NCBI RefSeq assembly: GCF_000499845.2 | Contig: NC_023749.2 | Location: 22,711,621-22,775,620 of the forward strand | Direction: 5' to 3' | DNA: 64,000 nt | From: Phaseolus vulgaris | Taxonomy: Eukaryota > Streptophyta > Magnoliopsida > Fabales > Fabaceae | Shown here: one piece after another, positions 32,964 to 44,604 of the stretch | Layout of the letters: the number at the start of each line of letters is the position of its first letter | Numbering within the stretch: the stretch's first letter is position 1 | Notes under the pieces: model-generated | Databases searched by the model: none | What the model saw: only the letters and a program-made list of their open reading frames with translations | What the model was told of the DNA's origin: nothing | Program-made: the position numbers and the translations under genes

Positions 32964-33362
32964 GAAGTGGCTTGTTTGTGTTTTTGCATTTTGTACTGAA
33001 CATTGCTTGTAACAACAATTTTCCAATATCATAACTCTTTACAATGCCACTTTACTTTTCATATGCCTCATATACCGCGCGACTTCCTTTCGTCTCGTTC
33101 TGCCAACGATGCATGCTTTTACTTGGGCGACGCCTTCTTTCTGGGCGACGCCAAGGCCTAGGCGACGCCTTCTTCCTTGGCGACGCCATGGCCTATGCGG
33201 CGCATCACATTACTTCTAACAAGGGAAAATAATGGCTGAAAACCAAAGCACTTCTTTTTCTCAACTGGTTATTCCATTCATTAGGGTGACCTCATTAAAA
33301 AACCCCCAAAAGGGAAAAAGAGCGTCCCCTTCAACTAAACTGTTACATGCTGCTTACATAAA
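32964..33362. other. Convergent 3' UTR spacer between gene b and pol, with minisatellite (element I)
   Basis: This is the 3' UTR of gene b (+) and of gag-pol (-). GGCGACGCC cores at 33126, 33144, 33161 and 33179 form a short array of 17-18 bp units. It is homologous to 51463-51909 in element II. Confidence 0.7.
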
Positions 33363-36300
33363 TCAACTGAAATAAAATTTTAAGTTGGCTGCATTCCAAC
33401 TGCGCGGGATAGGGCCCCCATCTAAAGTCTCCAGGTTGTACGAACCGTTGCCCTTAGCCTCAGTAACTCTGAAGGGCCCGGTCCACTTGGGAGACAACTT
33501 ATTCTCCAACTCGTAAGGGTGAGCTTTCCTCATCACCAGGTCGCCCACCTGAAACTGTCGTGGCTTTACTTTAGAGCTATATTGCCGCTCCACTCTTCTC
33601 TTCATCGCTTATGCTTTTACTCTAGCTTCTTCCCTGGCCTCTTCTAGTAGATCTAGGTTTACCCGTCTCTCCTCGTTAGACTCCTCCACCACAAAGTTTT
33701 GAAAACGCGGTGAGCTTTCGTGTATTTCTACTGGAATCATCGCGTCCGACCCGTACACCAAACTGAACGGCGTCTCCATAGTAGAGGATTGGGGCGTGGT
33801 GTGGTATGCCCACACAATCCTTGGCACCTCTTCCGCCCACGCCCCTTTGGCCTTCTCTAACCTTCTTTTTAACCCCCTCAGCAGAACTCTGTTTGCTGAC
33901 TCTACTTGTCCATTGGTCTGGGGGTGTTCGACCGACGCGAACACTTGCTTGATTCCCACTTCAGCGCACAGATTTCTCAACTGCTGACTGGCGAACTGGG
34001 TCCCGTTGTCAGATATCAGGCGCCTGGGTACGCCAAAGCGACACACGATGTTTCTCCACACAAAATGCTGTACCTTATGCGTAGTGATTTGTTCCACGGG
34101 TTCTGCCTCTATCCACTTAGTGAAGTATTCGATGGCGACAATCAGATACTTCATCTGCCTGATTGCCAGTGGGAAAGGGCCCAGGATGTCAATACCCCAT
34201 GTGTGGAAAGGCCACGGGCTGTATATGGACCGCAACTCTTCAGGCGGCGCCTTGTGCCAGTCGGCATGCTTTTGGCATTGCCTACACCGTTGGGCGTGCC
34301 GTGCGCAATCTTCTTTCACTGTTGGCCAGAAGAACCCTGCGCGTATTACCTTGGAGGCTAAGGATCTTCCTCCTACATGGCTTCCGCAGATGCCTTCGTG
34401 TAGCTCTGCCGTTATCCTGGTGCACTCATCGCCACTGACGCATGTTAGGATAGGGTGAGTGAAACCGTGCCTGAACAACACCCCATCCACCAAGGTATAT
34501 CTTACGGCGTTCCTTTTGATTTTCTTACCCTCTTCAGGGTCCACTGGAAGGGCCCCATCCGCCAGGTACCGTTTATAAGGCGTCATCCAGGTGTCTCCCG
34601 TGGACAGGACACAAACCTGCATCTGCTCTTCCTCAGACACACCCGCGTACATACTGATGCGGGGCGCCCTCTGTGTATCTTGGGTTAATGAGGAATGACT
34701 CCTCGGCCTTCCCCTTGATGCATAAATCTGGAGGACATCCACCCTGTTGTCTTCCACGAATCGACGCGGAGCTTTGAGGGTCTCCTAGATCACTGTCCTC
34801 TGTCTACCCCCCTTGCCTGAGCTGGCCAGCTTTGCAAGCAGGTCAGCTCTGGCATTCTGCTCCCTCGGGACGTGTATCAACTCAAGAGCGTTGAACGCCC
34901 CTCTCAACAACTGGACGTATTTGAGATACGCCGCCATCTGTGGGTCCTTCGCCTGGAACCCACCCGACACCTGCCCCGTGACCAACTGGGAGTCGCTCTT
35001 CACCAGGAGGTTTTGTGCGCCCATCTCTTTGGCCAAGAGCATTCCTGCAATCAAGGCTTCGTATTCTGCTTGGTTGTTACTTGCCTTGAAGGCAAAACGC
35101 AAGGCCTGCTCGATTAGTATGCCGTCGGGTCCTTCCAGCACTATTCCCGCACCACTCCCTTGCTGGTTTGAGGAACCATCGACCGAGAGCAGCCACTGTG
35201 AACCCGCTTCCACTTCTTGCTCACCTCCGGGCGAAAGTTCTGCTACAAAATCCGCATACACCTGCCCCTTAATGGATCCTCTAGGCTCGTACTGTATGTC
35301 GAATTCCGACAGTTCCACAGCCCAGCGTACCATTCTTCCTGCCACATCGGGCTTCTGCAGCACCTTCTGTATGGGGAGGTTGGTCATTACCACCACCGTG
35401 AAACTGTGAAAGTAATGACGGAGCCTCCTAGCCGAGAACACTACCGCCAGTGCCGCCTTCTCCAGCGCCTGGTACCTTGTCTCGGCTCCCTGTAAGGCTT
35501 TGCTTACAAAGTAGATGGGCTTCTGACTCTGGCTCTGCTCTTGTACCAACACAGAACTGATGGCCCTATCTGTTACAGTAAAATACAAATGGAGGGGCAC
35601 GCCCGTTACCGGTTTGCAGAGAACCGGAGGCGTCGCCAGGTACTCCTTCAGTTTAACGAAAGCCGCTTCGCATTCCTCAGTCCATGCAAAGCGACTGTTT
35701 CTCTTGAGGCACTGGAAGTACGGGTGCTCCTTTTCTCCTCCAGCGGAAACAAACCTCGAGAGCGCCGCCATCCGCCCTGTCAACTGTTGAACCTCCTTTA
35801 CCGATGTCGGGCTCCGCATGGCAATAATGGCCGCACATTTGTCGGGGTTCGCTTCTATACCCCTCTCGGTGAGCAGAAAACCCAAGAATTTACCGGCCTC
35901 TGCCCCAAAAACACACTTCTCGGGGTTCAACTTGAGGCGGTACTTGGATATCGTGTTGAACAATTCCTCCAAGTCTGCCATGTGCTGTATCCTGTTCTGC
36001 GACGCCACCACCATGTCGTCCACATAGGCGTATACATTCCTCCCGAGCATTGGCGCCAAGACCTTATCCATTAACCTCTGGTACGTGGCGCCCGCATTTT
36101 TGAGTCCGAAAGGCATCACCTTATAGCAATAACTGCATGTTTCAGTCATGAACGCAGTTTTGCTCTCGTCCCTGGGGTGCATCTTGATTTGGTTGTAACC
36201 TGAGAAGGCGTCCAGCAAGCTTAACACTTTGCTGCCAGACGCGCTGTCCACTAGGGCGTCAATGCTGGGCAGCGGATAGGAATCCTTCGGGCACGCCTTA

Positions 36301-37289
36301 TTCAGGTCCGTGAAGTCAACGCACATTCTCCATTTCCCGTTTGCCTTCTTCACCAGAACGACATTGGCGAGCCACTCAGGGTACTGAATCTCCCTAATGT
36401 GGCCAGCACGCAGCAGCTTCTGCGTTTCGTCTTTCACCACCTGTTGTCGCTCCTCATTGAATTTCCTCCTTCTCTGACGCACGGGGCGAACCGTGGCGTC
36501 CATGCTGAGGTGGTGGCACAGAAAATCGGGGTCGATGCCCGGCATGTCCGAGGCGGACCACGCGAAGGCATCCATGTGGCGCGAAATCACTTCCGCCACC
36601 CCTTCCCGTTCTTCTGGGTTTAGCGAGCTTCCTAACTTGAAAGCTTTGTCGCCAATCTCCCTCTCTAGCATGTTGGTCGCGGGTTGCTCCCTATTATCAT
36701 CATCGGCGGGCGCCGCTTCTTCTACGGGCGCCGCCTCCTCCACGTGCGCTTCCTCCATTGGCGCATCTGCTTCGGGCGTCGCCCTTTCTGCTATGGCCTC
36801 TTCGGGGGTCTGCCTAGCGGGCGTCGCCTCGATCATCGTTGCGTCCGCGATCGGTGGACGCTCGTACACCATGAAAACGCCTCTCTTCGTCTTCAGGCTG
36901 TTTTCGTAGCATTTTCTTGCCTCCTCTTGGTCTGATCTGATGACTATCACCCGGCCACTGAGGTCCGGTAGCTTCATCTTCGTGTCCCGGGTGGAGGATA
37001 TTGCACTCAGACGGTTTAGCGCTGGTCTGCCCAGCAAAATGTTATAGGCAGAATTGGCGTTAACGACGAGGTACCGAATGCTCTCTGTTCGGGAGGCCTC
37101 TCCGTCCGTGAACGTAGTCCTCAACTCCAGGTGCCCCCGGACCTCTATCTGGTTATCCCCGAACCCATACAAACATCCCGTATAGAACTCAGTAGATCGG
37201 GGAACAGCCGTAACTTATTAAAAGTCGACAGAAACATGACGTCTGCCGAGATTCCTTGATCAACAAGCACTCGGTGGACCTTTCTCCCA
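33363..37289 (-). pseudogene. pol: pol of element I (protease, RT, two RNase H, integrase)
   Basis: The order on the minus strand is as follows. The protease comes first (LVDQGISADVMF near 37250; related copies read GSS). RT follows (WRMCVDFTDLNKACPKDSYP, MPFGLKNAGATYQ, YVDD at 36026-36015). Next are a first RNase H-like region (YFVSKALQGAETRYQALEKAA) and a second, archaeal-type RNase H (WLLSVDGSSNQQGSGAGIVL, NNQAEYEALIAGM). Integrase is last (CRQCQKHADWH, GIDILGPFP, SDNGTQFA, GQVESANRV). Two RNase H domains place it in the Tat clade. The lesions are a 1-nt frameshift in the protease near 37175, a TAG for CAG at 34785-34787 and a TAA for GAA at 33609-33611. The catalytic residues I can see are intact. 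There is no chromodomain. Confidence 0.9.
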
Positions 37290-38761
37290 GCCGTGACGAC
37301 CGAGATGACAACGGGATCGTTGTCATGGGGCACCACATCTCGGAGATCCCTTCTTGTGAACACAATATCTGACTCCCAGGGCTCCCCCGAGAGCCTCTCT
37401 TCGATTGAATTTACCCCCCTCGCGTATTTCTTCCGCTGGGAGGCGGTGGGTCGTCCGCCGGAAAAACCTCCAGCAATGGTGTGGACCTCGCCAAGCACAG
37501 GCATCTCGTGTGCTGGCTCATCCGCCGGCGACGGCAGGGTGGCGGTCGTGGTGGACTCTGCGACATAATCTTTCAAAAACCCAGTCCTTACCAGCTCATC
37601 TAGCTGGTAGCCCAACGACAGGCAATTATCAATTTGGTGCCCGAAAGCCTCGTGAAATTCGCACCAAGAGTCTTTACGGGGCCCTAGCACCTTGTCGGTC
37701 TTCGCCGGTCGCCTCAGCCTCTCGGCTACGTTGGGCACGGCGATCAAATCCTTCAACTCGACTACGAAGTTGTACCTCGCCGGTCTTGCTCTTTCTCTGG
37801 TGGGGCGTTCGCCTCCTGCGGGGCCCCGAGGCTGGGGCTTTCTGGCCTCGTAGGGGCGTCTCGCCTCTGGCTTCTTTCTCCCCGTCGTGGTCTCATTGAC
37901 TCTGACGGGTTGAACTCGCGCCGGTCCCCTTGGGCGTGAGGGCACGGTACTAGTGCGCTTCACACATACCTCCCCTTCCGAAGCGATATGCTCCACCGCC
38001 CTACGCCGTAATTCTGCGAAAGTCCTAGGGCGATTGCGGATAATAGATTCTCCAAAGGGCCCTGGGCATACGCCTTTCACAAATGCGTACACGATCATAG
38101 GCTCCTCTGTCGTACCAACTTTCACGACCTGGGCCCCGAAGCGATTGATATACTCCTTCAGGGTCTCCCCCTGATACTGCTTCACGTCAAACAGGTCGTA
38201 GGAGACCGGCGGCGGGGCCTGGTTGGCCAAATACTGTTCTCTGAATAACCGCGACAACTGGCGGAAAGATGTGATATGGCCCTCGGGAAGGCTGATGAAC
38301 CAGTCCATAGCCATCCCGGTCAGGGTGCTCATGAAGAGCTTGCACTTGGCGGCATCAGAGCCGCCTATCAGGACCATCTGCGTGTGGAACGCCGCGAGGT
38401 GCGTCTCCGGGTCCTCCATCCCAGTGAAAATTGCCTTGGGTCCCGCGAACGTGTTCGGGATTGCTGCGTCTAGGATCTCCTGCGAGAACGGAGTGGAAAA
38501 CTCCCTTGGTGGGGAGTGATTCTCCATCTCGTCATGCCCAGGCCGCCTCCTATCGTTTCTCAGGCCCTGGCGCAACTCCTCATTCACACGGTGGAGCTCT
38601 TCGTTGCGCTCATGCGAGGCGTCAAGATCTGCCTGCATGCGCTCCTGCTCCATCTTCGAATCCGCCATGTCCTGCTGCAACCCCCTCATTATTTCCAGGA
38701 CCTGCTGCATGGATAGGTCTGCGGGGGCTGCGCGCGCTGATCTTCGTCTGGTGGGGGCCAT
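37290..38761 (-). pseudogene. gag: gag of element I (N-terminal part of a Gag-Pol reading frame)
   Basis: The start ATG at 38761 (MAPTRRRSARAAP) lies about 100 nt after the LTR end. A coiled coil (residues about 20-75) is followed by the retrotransposon Gag domain (GMEDPETHLAAFHTQM, MDWFISLPEGHI, LSRLFREQYL, GETLKEYINRFGAQ). Then come an Arg/Pro-rich linker and a CX2HX4HX4C knuckle (CEFHEAFGHQIDNC) near 37650. The gag frame itself is open, and in element II it continues in the same frame into the protease. It is listed as a pseudogene because the polyprotein it belongs to is broken downstream. Confidence 0.85.
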
Positions 38762-38842
38762 TGTCACTCTAACCTCCTTCAGCACTACCGTAACCTGGTA
38801 GATTTTCACGAACTTGTGTGATGGGACTGATGTTTTATATCT

Positions 38843-38860
38843 GCCCCACGGTGGGCGCCA
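38843..38860 (-). other. Primer binding site, element I
   Basis: TGGCGCCCACCGTGGGGC on the minus strand, 2 nt from the LTR end. It is identical in element II (45969-45986). It would pair with a tRNA ending GGGCGCCA; I do not assign the amino acid. Confidence 0.8.
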
Positions 38861-38862
38861 AA

Positions 38863-39438
38863 TGTTCCGTCCGGTTGACCGGGACGTCTTCGTGCGCGAC
38901 CTCAACCGTCAGCTAAGGACTCCTTCCCACTGATTGCCTGTGAATTCCTGCAAAAAAGAGGACAAAGAGGCGCCCTAGCGGCCGTTTGCACTCCGACGCT
39001 CAAGTCAGCCAGCAAGAAACACCAAAACTGTCCACCCACGTATCTGAGCACCACGTATGGCACTCTGAAGGTGGTAAAAGAAACTGTGTATGTGTGTGTG
39101 TGTTGTCCCCTTCAGGCAAAAATATTCTCCAGTCACTTGTACGTAATCCTCAAGCACGGGCAAGCAACCAGAGAGTTTCTCCTAAATTTGTCGAAGGTTC
39201 CAACCCTTTTTCCGACATTCCCAGCGCTATTTAAACTGCCCTAGCATTTAAAGCGCCTTAAAGCGCTTTTAATCTCAAACGTAACGCACTCATTAAAGCG
39301 CTTAATTACGAAACGTAGCGCATTTAAGACGTTGAAACGCTCGGGAGCCCTAATAGTACCTGAATGCTTGAAAGGGAAACTGTATTGAATATCTTTAATT
39401 ACCTGGCACCTGACTAGAGGGTGTTTCTATTCTGGCAT
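38863..39438 (-). repeat. 5' LTR of element I, truncated
   Basis: This 576-bp piece matches 26476-27053 of the 3' LTR with one substitution (39053 region, CCACG for CCGCG) and a 2-bp shorter TG run. The LTR breaks at ...CTATTCTGGCAT and continues into an inverted, different LTR copy. About 650 bp are missing, including U3. Confidence 0.9.
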
Positions 39439-39995
39439 AAGGCGTCGCCAAGTTAAGACATCGACGGTGTAGCCCCCCGATACCCATGGGTAGGAAAGAT
39501 CGTGGAGGGGGTGACACCACGAGAGGCCTCAATACCTCAGAACAGTAATAAAGAGAACAGAAAGGTGGCTTCAAGGCCATAGTTCTAATACTAGTAGGGG
39601 GTAACCTGACTCACGAAGAACCCACGCCACCACTGGGAGACCCTGGGACAGATACGACCCATGAGAGGGCCACGCCCAGGGGAGAACCACGTGCATGGTA
39701 CGAGAAAAAGGTAGATACGCTCCCAGGGCAACTGATTAGAGGCTGGGGCGCATGAGTTGGCACCCAGAAAATCACCCCTTTGCGCAAATGCACTCCAAGA
39801 AGAGGGACTTACACGATGAATTACCCCTAAGTTGGGTTACGACGCTGTAAGGCCCTCCATGAAGCGTAACGATCAAGTTAGAAGAACACGTGGTAATAAG
39901 CGCTGAAAACATCTAGGCTTTCCTAAAAGTTCGCTAAGGTACGCGTTAATTCAGTTAAGATTCGAACTTTTCAAGGGATATTTTTATACGCTTTT
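39439..39995 (+). repeat. Diverged family-1-like LTR fragment (plus strand)
   Basis: It starts within the LTR at AAGGCGTCGCC, then follows the family-1 order: hairpin (39472-39512), GGCTTCAAGGCCATAG, GACTCACGAAG, CACGCCCAGGG, GCATGAGTTGGCACCC, AGGCCCTCCA. Similarity fades after about 39890. It is cut at 39996 by a family-2 LTR. Its orientation is opposite to the adjoining element I LTR. Confidence 0.75.
39472..39512 (+). other. Covarying hairpin, LTR-fragment copy
   Basis: The inner stem CCATGG/TCGTGG (two G-U type pairs) surrounds the loop GTAGGAAAGA, with an outer C-run/G-run stem and internal loop CGATAC. Confidence 0.5.
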
Positions 39996-40949
39996 GTACC
40001 GATCAGGTAGTCGGAAGTGATGACGTGGCAGCAAGCGATAATATAGGCGTGTTGAGCGGAACACTTGGCTGACAGAAGGGAAGCACATCGGGAAGTTTGT
40101 GTAGTCGCCAATTGTTAGCTTGGCGTTCTCCGATCTCTGGTGTGTATAACCGGCGGTCACCAGGCTCGCGTCATAGTCACCATATGTGAGTTTTAGGCGA
40201 CCAAGTGGTTAGAGACCGCCGAAAGGGGCACATCGCCGAAAGATCAAAAAGGCTTGCTTAAGGCTTCCAAGGGGTACTAGTATGAAGGACGAAGTTATCA
40301 GATGATCATTCCCTAGCCAGAGGTCGAGGCAAGGGAACAGTTTTCCAGAACATGCACGATGTGCAAGTGAAGCAGATTGTGATAGCGGCAGGCGAGACCA
40401 CAGAGAAGGTGTGCATGGTGACACCCCGTACTCGCCACTTAGAAGAGATCGCGCTCCAAGGAAGCTACGCACCGAGTTACTCCTTGCACGGGTAACTTAG
40501 TCGAATAGCTTGAAGAGTAGAGATGACGCTCAAGTAGAAGGAGGCTCCAGATGGTGACACGTGTACAGCTGGATGCGAGCCACGTGTCCAGAGGTGTAAC
40601 CGTCAGGAGAGAGAAAGTGCTCAGGTATATAAGGAACTCTAACGAACTTCTGAGGTACGCGCGTTTAGAACACTTCTTTACGCTTTTGAGAACACTTGAG
40701 TACGCTGAGAGAACATTTGCACGGTTCCTTGAGTTTAGCTTTTCTCTCCTAGTATTTGGTGATTCCGTCACTAACTTGAGTGTCGGAGCGCGATCGGCCG
40801 CAGCGGCGTCATTGTGTGTCTTTGTTTTCTTCAGGTTCTCGCGAAGAATTGAGACGTGGAGATCGAAGGCTAGCGTGGTGCGAAGCTGATCGAGAGAAGA
40901 TACCTTTGACGTGGCAAGACTCTTGCACTGGAGTCAACCGGCTGGATCA
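39996..40949 (+). repeat. 5' LTR, family 2
   Basis: The LTR is 954 bp, starts TGTACCGATC and ends CGGCTGGATCA. It is similar to 3424-4312 and 4672-5469: GTAGTCGGAAGTGATGACG near the start, two CACGTG motifs, TATATAA at 40626-40632 and CGATCGGCCGCAGCGGCG near the end. A primer-site-like string follows, so it is a 5' LTR of a + strand element whose body is missing. Confidence 0.85.
40626..40632 (+). promoter_or_regulatory. TATA box in family-2 5' LTR
   Basis: TATATAA at the same relative place as in the LTRs at 3424 and 4672. Confidence 0.6.
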
Positions 40950-40970
40950 TCAGGCGCCCACCGTGGCGCC
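40950..40970 (+). other. Degraded primer binding site
   Basis: TCAGGCGCCCACCGTGGCGCC directly follows the LTR. Compared with the element I and II site, the first base of TGG is changed and one G is now C. Confidence 0.65.
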
Positions 40971-41444
40971 GTGTAAAGCGTGTTTCCCATCCACAGCGTG
41001 AGATCTTGAAGTTTCTGAGATTTTTGTATGGTTGTGTGCTGGTGCGACCATTTTCGGCGTTTTCCACCGTTCGTTTGAGGTTTCATTCGGCGTTTTTCAC
41101 CGTTCGTTCGAAGTTTTGATCGGTAGTTTGAGGTTTTCCACCGTTTGTTCGAGTTTTGTTCGGCGAATTGAAGTTTTCCTCCGTTCGTTTGAGTTCTTGT
41201 TCGATGAGTTGAGGTTTTTCACCGTTTGTGCGAGTTTCAATCGGTGAAATCGAAGTTTTACCATTCGTTCGAGTTTCTGACCGGTGAATCGGGAGTTCTG
41301 GAGGAGAAGCGGTAGTTTCATGTCAAGGTTGCAAGTTTCTGTGGAGGTTTTTGCTGTTGTGATTGCGTTCTTGGAAGTTCTTTGGAATTTACGAAGTTTT
41401 GACCGATTGATTGTTGGATCGATCATTTCGCTGGTGAAGGTTTT
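40971..41444 (+). other. Leader of a gypsy element with degenerate tandem repeats
   Basis: This is untranslated leader of the element whose LTR ends at 40949. From about 41040 to 41290 it is built of about six imperfect units of roughly 35-40 bp containing CACCGTTCGTTTGAG or a variant. It is cut at 41445 by a minus-strand LTR before any gag start. Confidence 0.6.
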
Positions 41445-42038
41445 TGTTCCGTCCGGTTGACCTGGGACGTCTTCGTGCGCGACCTCAACCGTCAGCTAGG
41501 GACTCCTTCCCACTAGTTACTTGTGGATTCCTACAAAGAAGGACAAAAGGGCGCCCTAGCGGCCGTTGCACTCCGACGCTCAAGTCAGCCAGCAAGAAAC
41601 ACAAAAAATTATGCACCTCCGTATCGGAGCACCGCGTATGGCACTCTGAAGGTGGTAAAAAAGAAACTGTGTCTAGTGTATCTTTTCTCGTTCAAGCCAA
41701 AATCCTTCCCTAGTCCCTTGTGCGTAACCTCAAGGCTCGAGCAAGCAACTAGAGTGTTTCTGGAAAATTAGCCAAAAGTTCCAACCCTGTTTTCAACATT
41801 CTCGGCGCTATTTAAACTACCCAAGCATTTAAAGCGCCTTAAAGCGCTTTTAATCATAAAACGTAACGCACTTAATTTACGCGTCTAATTAGAAAACGTA
41901 GCACATTTAAGACGTTGAAACGCTTGAGAGCCTTTATAGTACCCTAAACGCTCGAACCAGAAACTGTATTAAATGACTTTAATTACCTGGTACCTGACTA
42001 AATGGTGTTTCTATTCTGACCTGGCTGTCGTACACATG
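41445..42038 (-). repeat. Truncated family-1 LTR, element IV
   Basis: It begins TGTTCCGTCCGGTTGACC and follows the element I LTR to CTGTCGTACACATGG. There it passes directly into the leader of gene a. About half of the LTR is missing. Confidence 0.85.
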
Positions 42039-42318
42039 GCTCTCCTTCCTCCCTTACTTCGACAACAAAGGTATGATTTTTGCACATCCCGACTCTTCTC
42101 CTTCGTCGCATTGCATAGTTTATTGAACTGCCTGGGACTGTTTACGTTTATGCATTACTGTGTTCTTCCGCTTCTCCTTTCTTCTCTGTTCCCTTCTCCC
42201 TCTTTCTGGGTTTTCTCGCGTGGGTGGTATTTCCTGGGGTTTTACCCCCTTGTCTGTCTTGGCATCACATTGTTTAAAACCTTTTTCCTTTTTCTTTCTC
42301 CAGCTATTTATTCACACC

Positions 42319-44604
42319 ATGACGCGCCCGAACTCCAGTCTGGTTCTCCCCCCAAGACCCCCAAGTCTAATTATAAAGTCTTCTATACATGGGCCCCCGA
42401 CGAGCTTTTGAATGAGTGCACCAGCCTGACATCCTTTCAGGACCTGGAGAATCATCGTGGGGACCCCCACTTGTATAACTTTAATGCTTTCTACCGCACT
42501 CATGACGCGCACATCTCCGTTCGTCCCGGCCGACCGGGGGAACCTGTGTGTGTGGATGACAGACCTAGAAAGGGGAGTCCCTTCTTCTTCATGTACCAGA
42601 CGGTGTTTAAACGCGTCGGGGTGTGCCTCCCATTTACGCCCTTTGAGAGGGAACTCCTCACCGAGATTAACACAGCCCCCGCCCAACTCCATCCCAACAG
42701 CTGGGCATTTGTGAGGGGTTTTCAAATTCTCTGCGGGCACCTGGGCATCCTTCCTTCCGTGGATGTTTTCTTGCATTTCTTCGAAGTGAAGAAACAGGGG
42801 AAAAGCTTTTGGGTAAGCTTCTCCGGGATCGCGGGCAGGATCATCCTCTCCCTCTTCCAGAACTCCTATAAAAATTGGAAAGGAAAATTCTTTAGGGTGT
42901 GCAGCGCCAAGCACGACCCCACAGCCTTAGACGACTTCCCCTGTACTGGACGGAGCACCCTAAGCTGCTCAGGGCCAAAGTCCTGGATGAGCTATCCCCT
43001 GCTGACAGGGAGGTATGCAAGGCCTTGGCTGGCCTGGGGATCGTCTTCGATACATTAAAGCTTATCGCGAGCGAATACAACGCTCACGCCCTGACCACAT
43101 ATTTTGGTAGGGAGACCCTCCCCTTATCATCTTTTGTTATCTGTACCTTGCTACCAGATGTTTGTTCCTCTGGCCTCTTTCACCTGTTTTCCATTGTACC
43201 ATGTGATTCGCGTCTCACGTTTCTACGCGTTTTGTGATTTTGCATAATTGCTTTGGCTTTGACTTCTGCTGCTTGGTTTATTTGAATGTAGGATCAGTGA
43301 TGGGCGCCTCCAAAAGGATGATGCTGGCGAAATCGATAAAGGACGCTCGTACTGCCAAAGCGGGCGCCTCTTCCGCCCCTGCTGCTGACTCGAACCCCCC
43401 ATCAACCCTGCCTCTGCCACCACCGACCACTACCGAAGCTCCACTAGGCTCATCTTCACCGTCCCCTCAAAGCCCTAAGGTGCTTCAGACTCCCGGCTCT
43501 CCTCTGCCCATTGCCGCCGTTCCTCTGGCCGTGGCCTCATCGCCAGCCCCAACCCCCATCGACAAAGGGAAACGGGTCTTGGAGATCATATCCGACGATG
43601 AAGACTCGGACGGCGTGGCACCCTTCAAAAGGAGGAAATCTGCAAGGGTTCCCCTCCTACCAGTGGCGTCGCCCTAAGGAGAGGATTCTTTCAGGGACAA
43701 CCCTCCAAGTGCTACCTCCCTTCCCCCCATAACCGTCCAAGAGGATATAGGCGAAGGCGCCGAGTCTGCTCCACCTACGCCACCGGCAGAGGTCTCTGCT
43801 TCTCCTGCCCCCGTCGCTGCCGCCCCTGATCTTATCGCCATCCCTCCTCCAATTATGCATCTGATGAGGGGCTTCAGTGGTGGAACAATGCCAGAGGGCT
43901 CCGACAGGAAGGAGGGCATGCCTTTCTACTTGGGGGCCTTCTTGGCGGTGGCCCTTGAATGGCGCGCCCAGGCCAGAAACGTTGCTTTGCAAACCCAAAC
44001 CCTCCAGGCCTTGGAAACAAGGGTAGCTGCCCTGGAGGAGGAAAGGAAGATTCTGGGATGCCAAAACGAAACTTACCAAACCACCCTGAAGCAGGCGCAA
44101 AAGTCCAAAGCAGAGGCTGAAAAACAACTGGCAGAGGCAGTGGAGCTCCAGGCCGACTTCTACGCTCGGGAAGTCGCCCTCAAAGTTCAGGTAACGAGCC
44201 TTCAAGACATAATCGAAGCTTACGTAGAAGTTCAAAAGGACTTGAAGGACCGCTGCTGTGAGCAAGCTGACGGAATGGAGCGGATGGAGGGGGAAATGGC
44301 TACCCAGGCCAAAGCTATGGGCCTTCTCCAGGTTGACTACGACAAACTGCAGGTCGAGGTCAGCCGACTCCGTGTGGAGAAGGAGGCTTTGGAGAAGCGG
44401 GTAGCTTCTGGGGACGCCACCATTGAGGAGCTAGAGAAGGACAAAAAGACCCTCATCCAGGACATGGCGGGCACTTTCAAGGAGGGATTCCAGGAGGCTC
44501 TGGCCCAAGCTGTCTGCATGAATCCGGGGATCGACATTTCCAACTGCGATTCCACTCACCATATTGTCGATGGAAAAGTCGTGCCCTTGGAACTGGACGA
44601 TTGA
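42319..44604 (+). pseudogene. Antisense gene a, element IV (two frameshifts, one stop)
   Basis: Exon 1 is 42319-43106 (788 nt, two less than in elements I and II) and exon 2 is 43292-44604, with GT-AG splice sites conserved. One 1-nt deletion lies within about 40 nt of the ATG and a second near 42947 (the LDGFPLYW motif). A TAA replaces CAG at 43675-43677. Otherwise the domain order equals the intact copy at 28431: N-terminal domain, KRRKSARVP, MHLMRGFSGGTMPEG, coiled coil, HHIVDGKVVP. A 5'-UTR intron (42071-42303) is kept. Element II inserted into its 3' flank. Confidence 0.85.

Larger units (their letters stand above)
26476..39438 (-). mobile_element. Tat-like Ty3/gypsy element I with two antisense genes
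   Basis: On the minus strand the order is 5' LTR (partial, 39438-38863), primer site, gag, pol, polypurine tract and 3' LTR (27702-26476). Between pol and the polypurine tract lie two genes on the opposite strand, b (31998-32963) and a (28431-30717). The internal region is 11160 bp, almost the same as in element II (11169 bp). The two LTR segments that can be compared (about 576 bp) differ by one substitution and one 2-bp indel in a TG run, so insertion is recent. The 5' LTR is broken at 39438 and fused to an inverted LTR fragment, so the far target duplication is lost. Confidence 0.92.

Noticed and set aside
33906..35409. Several plus-strand frames of 140-200 codons opposite pol of element I
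   Set aside because: They are shadows of the integrase and RNase H coding strand; equivalent frames lie opposite pol of element II.
37145..37200. Frame change between gag and pol of element I considered as programmed frameshifting
   Set aside because: Element II reads gag and pol in one continuous frame, and the shift in element I falls inside the protease domain. It is a 1-nt mutation.
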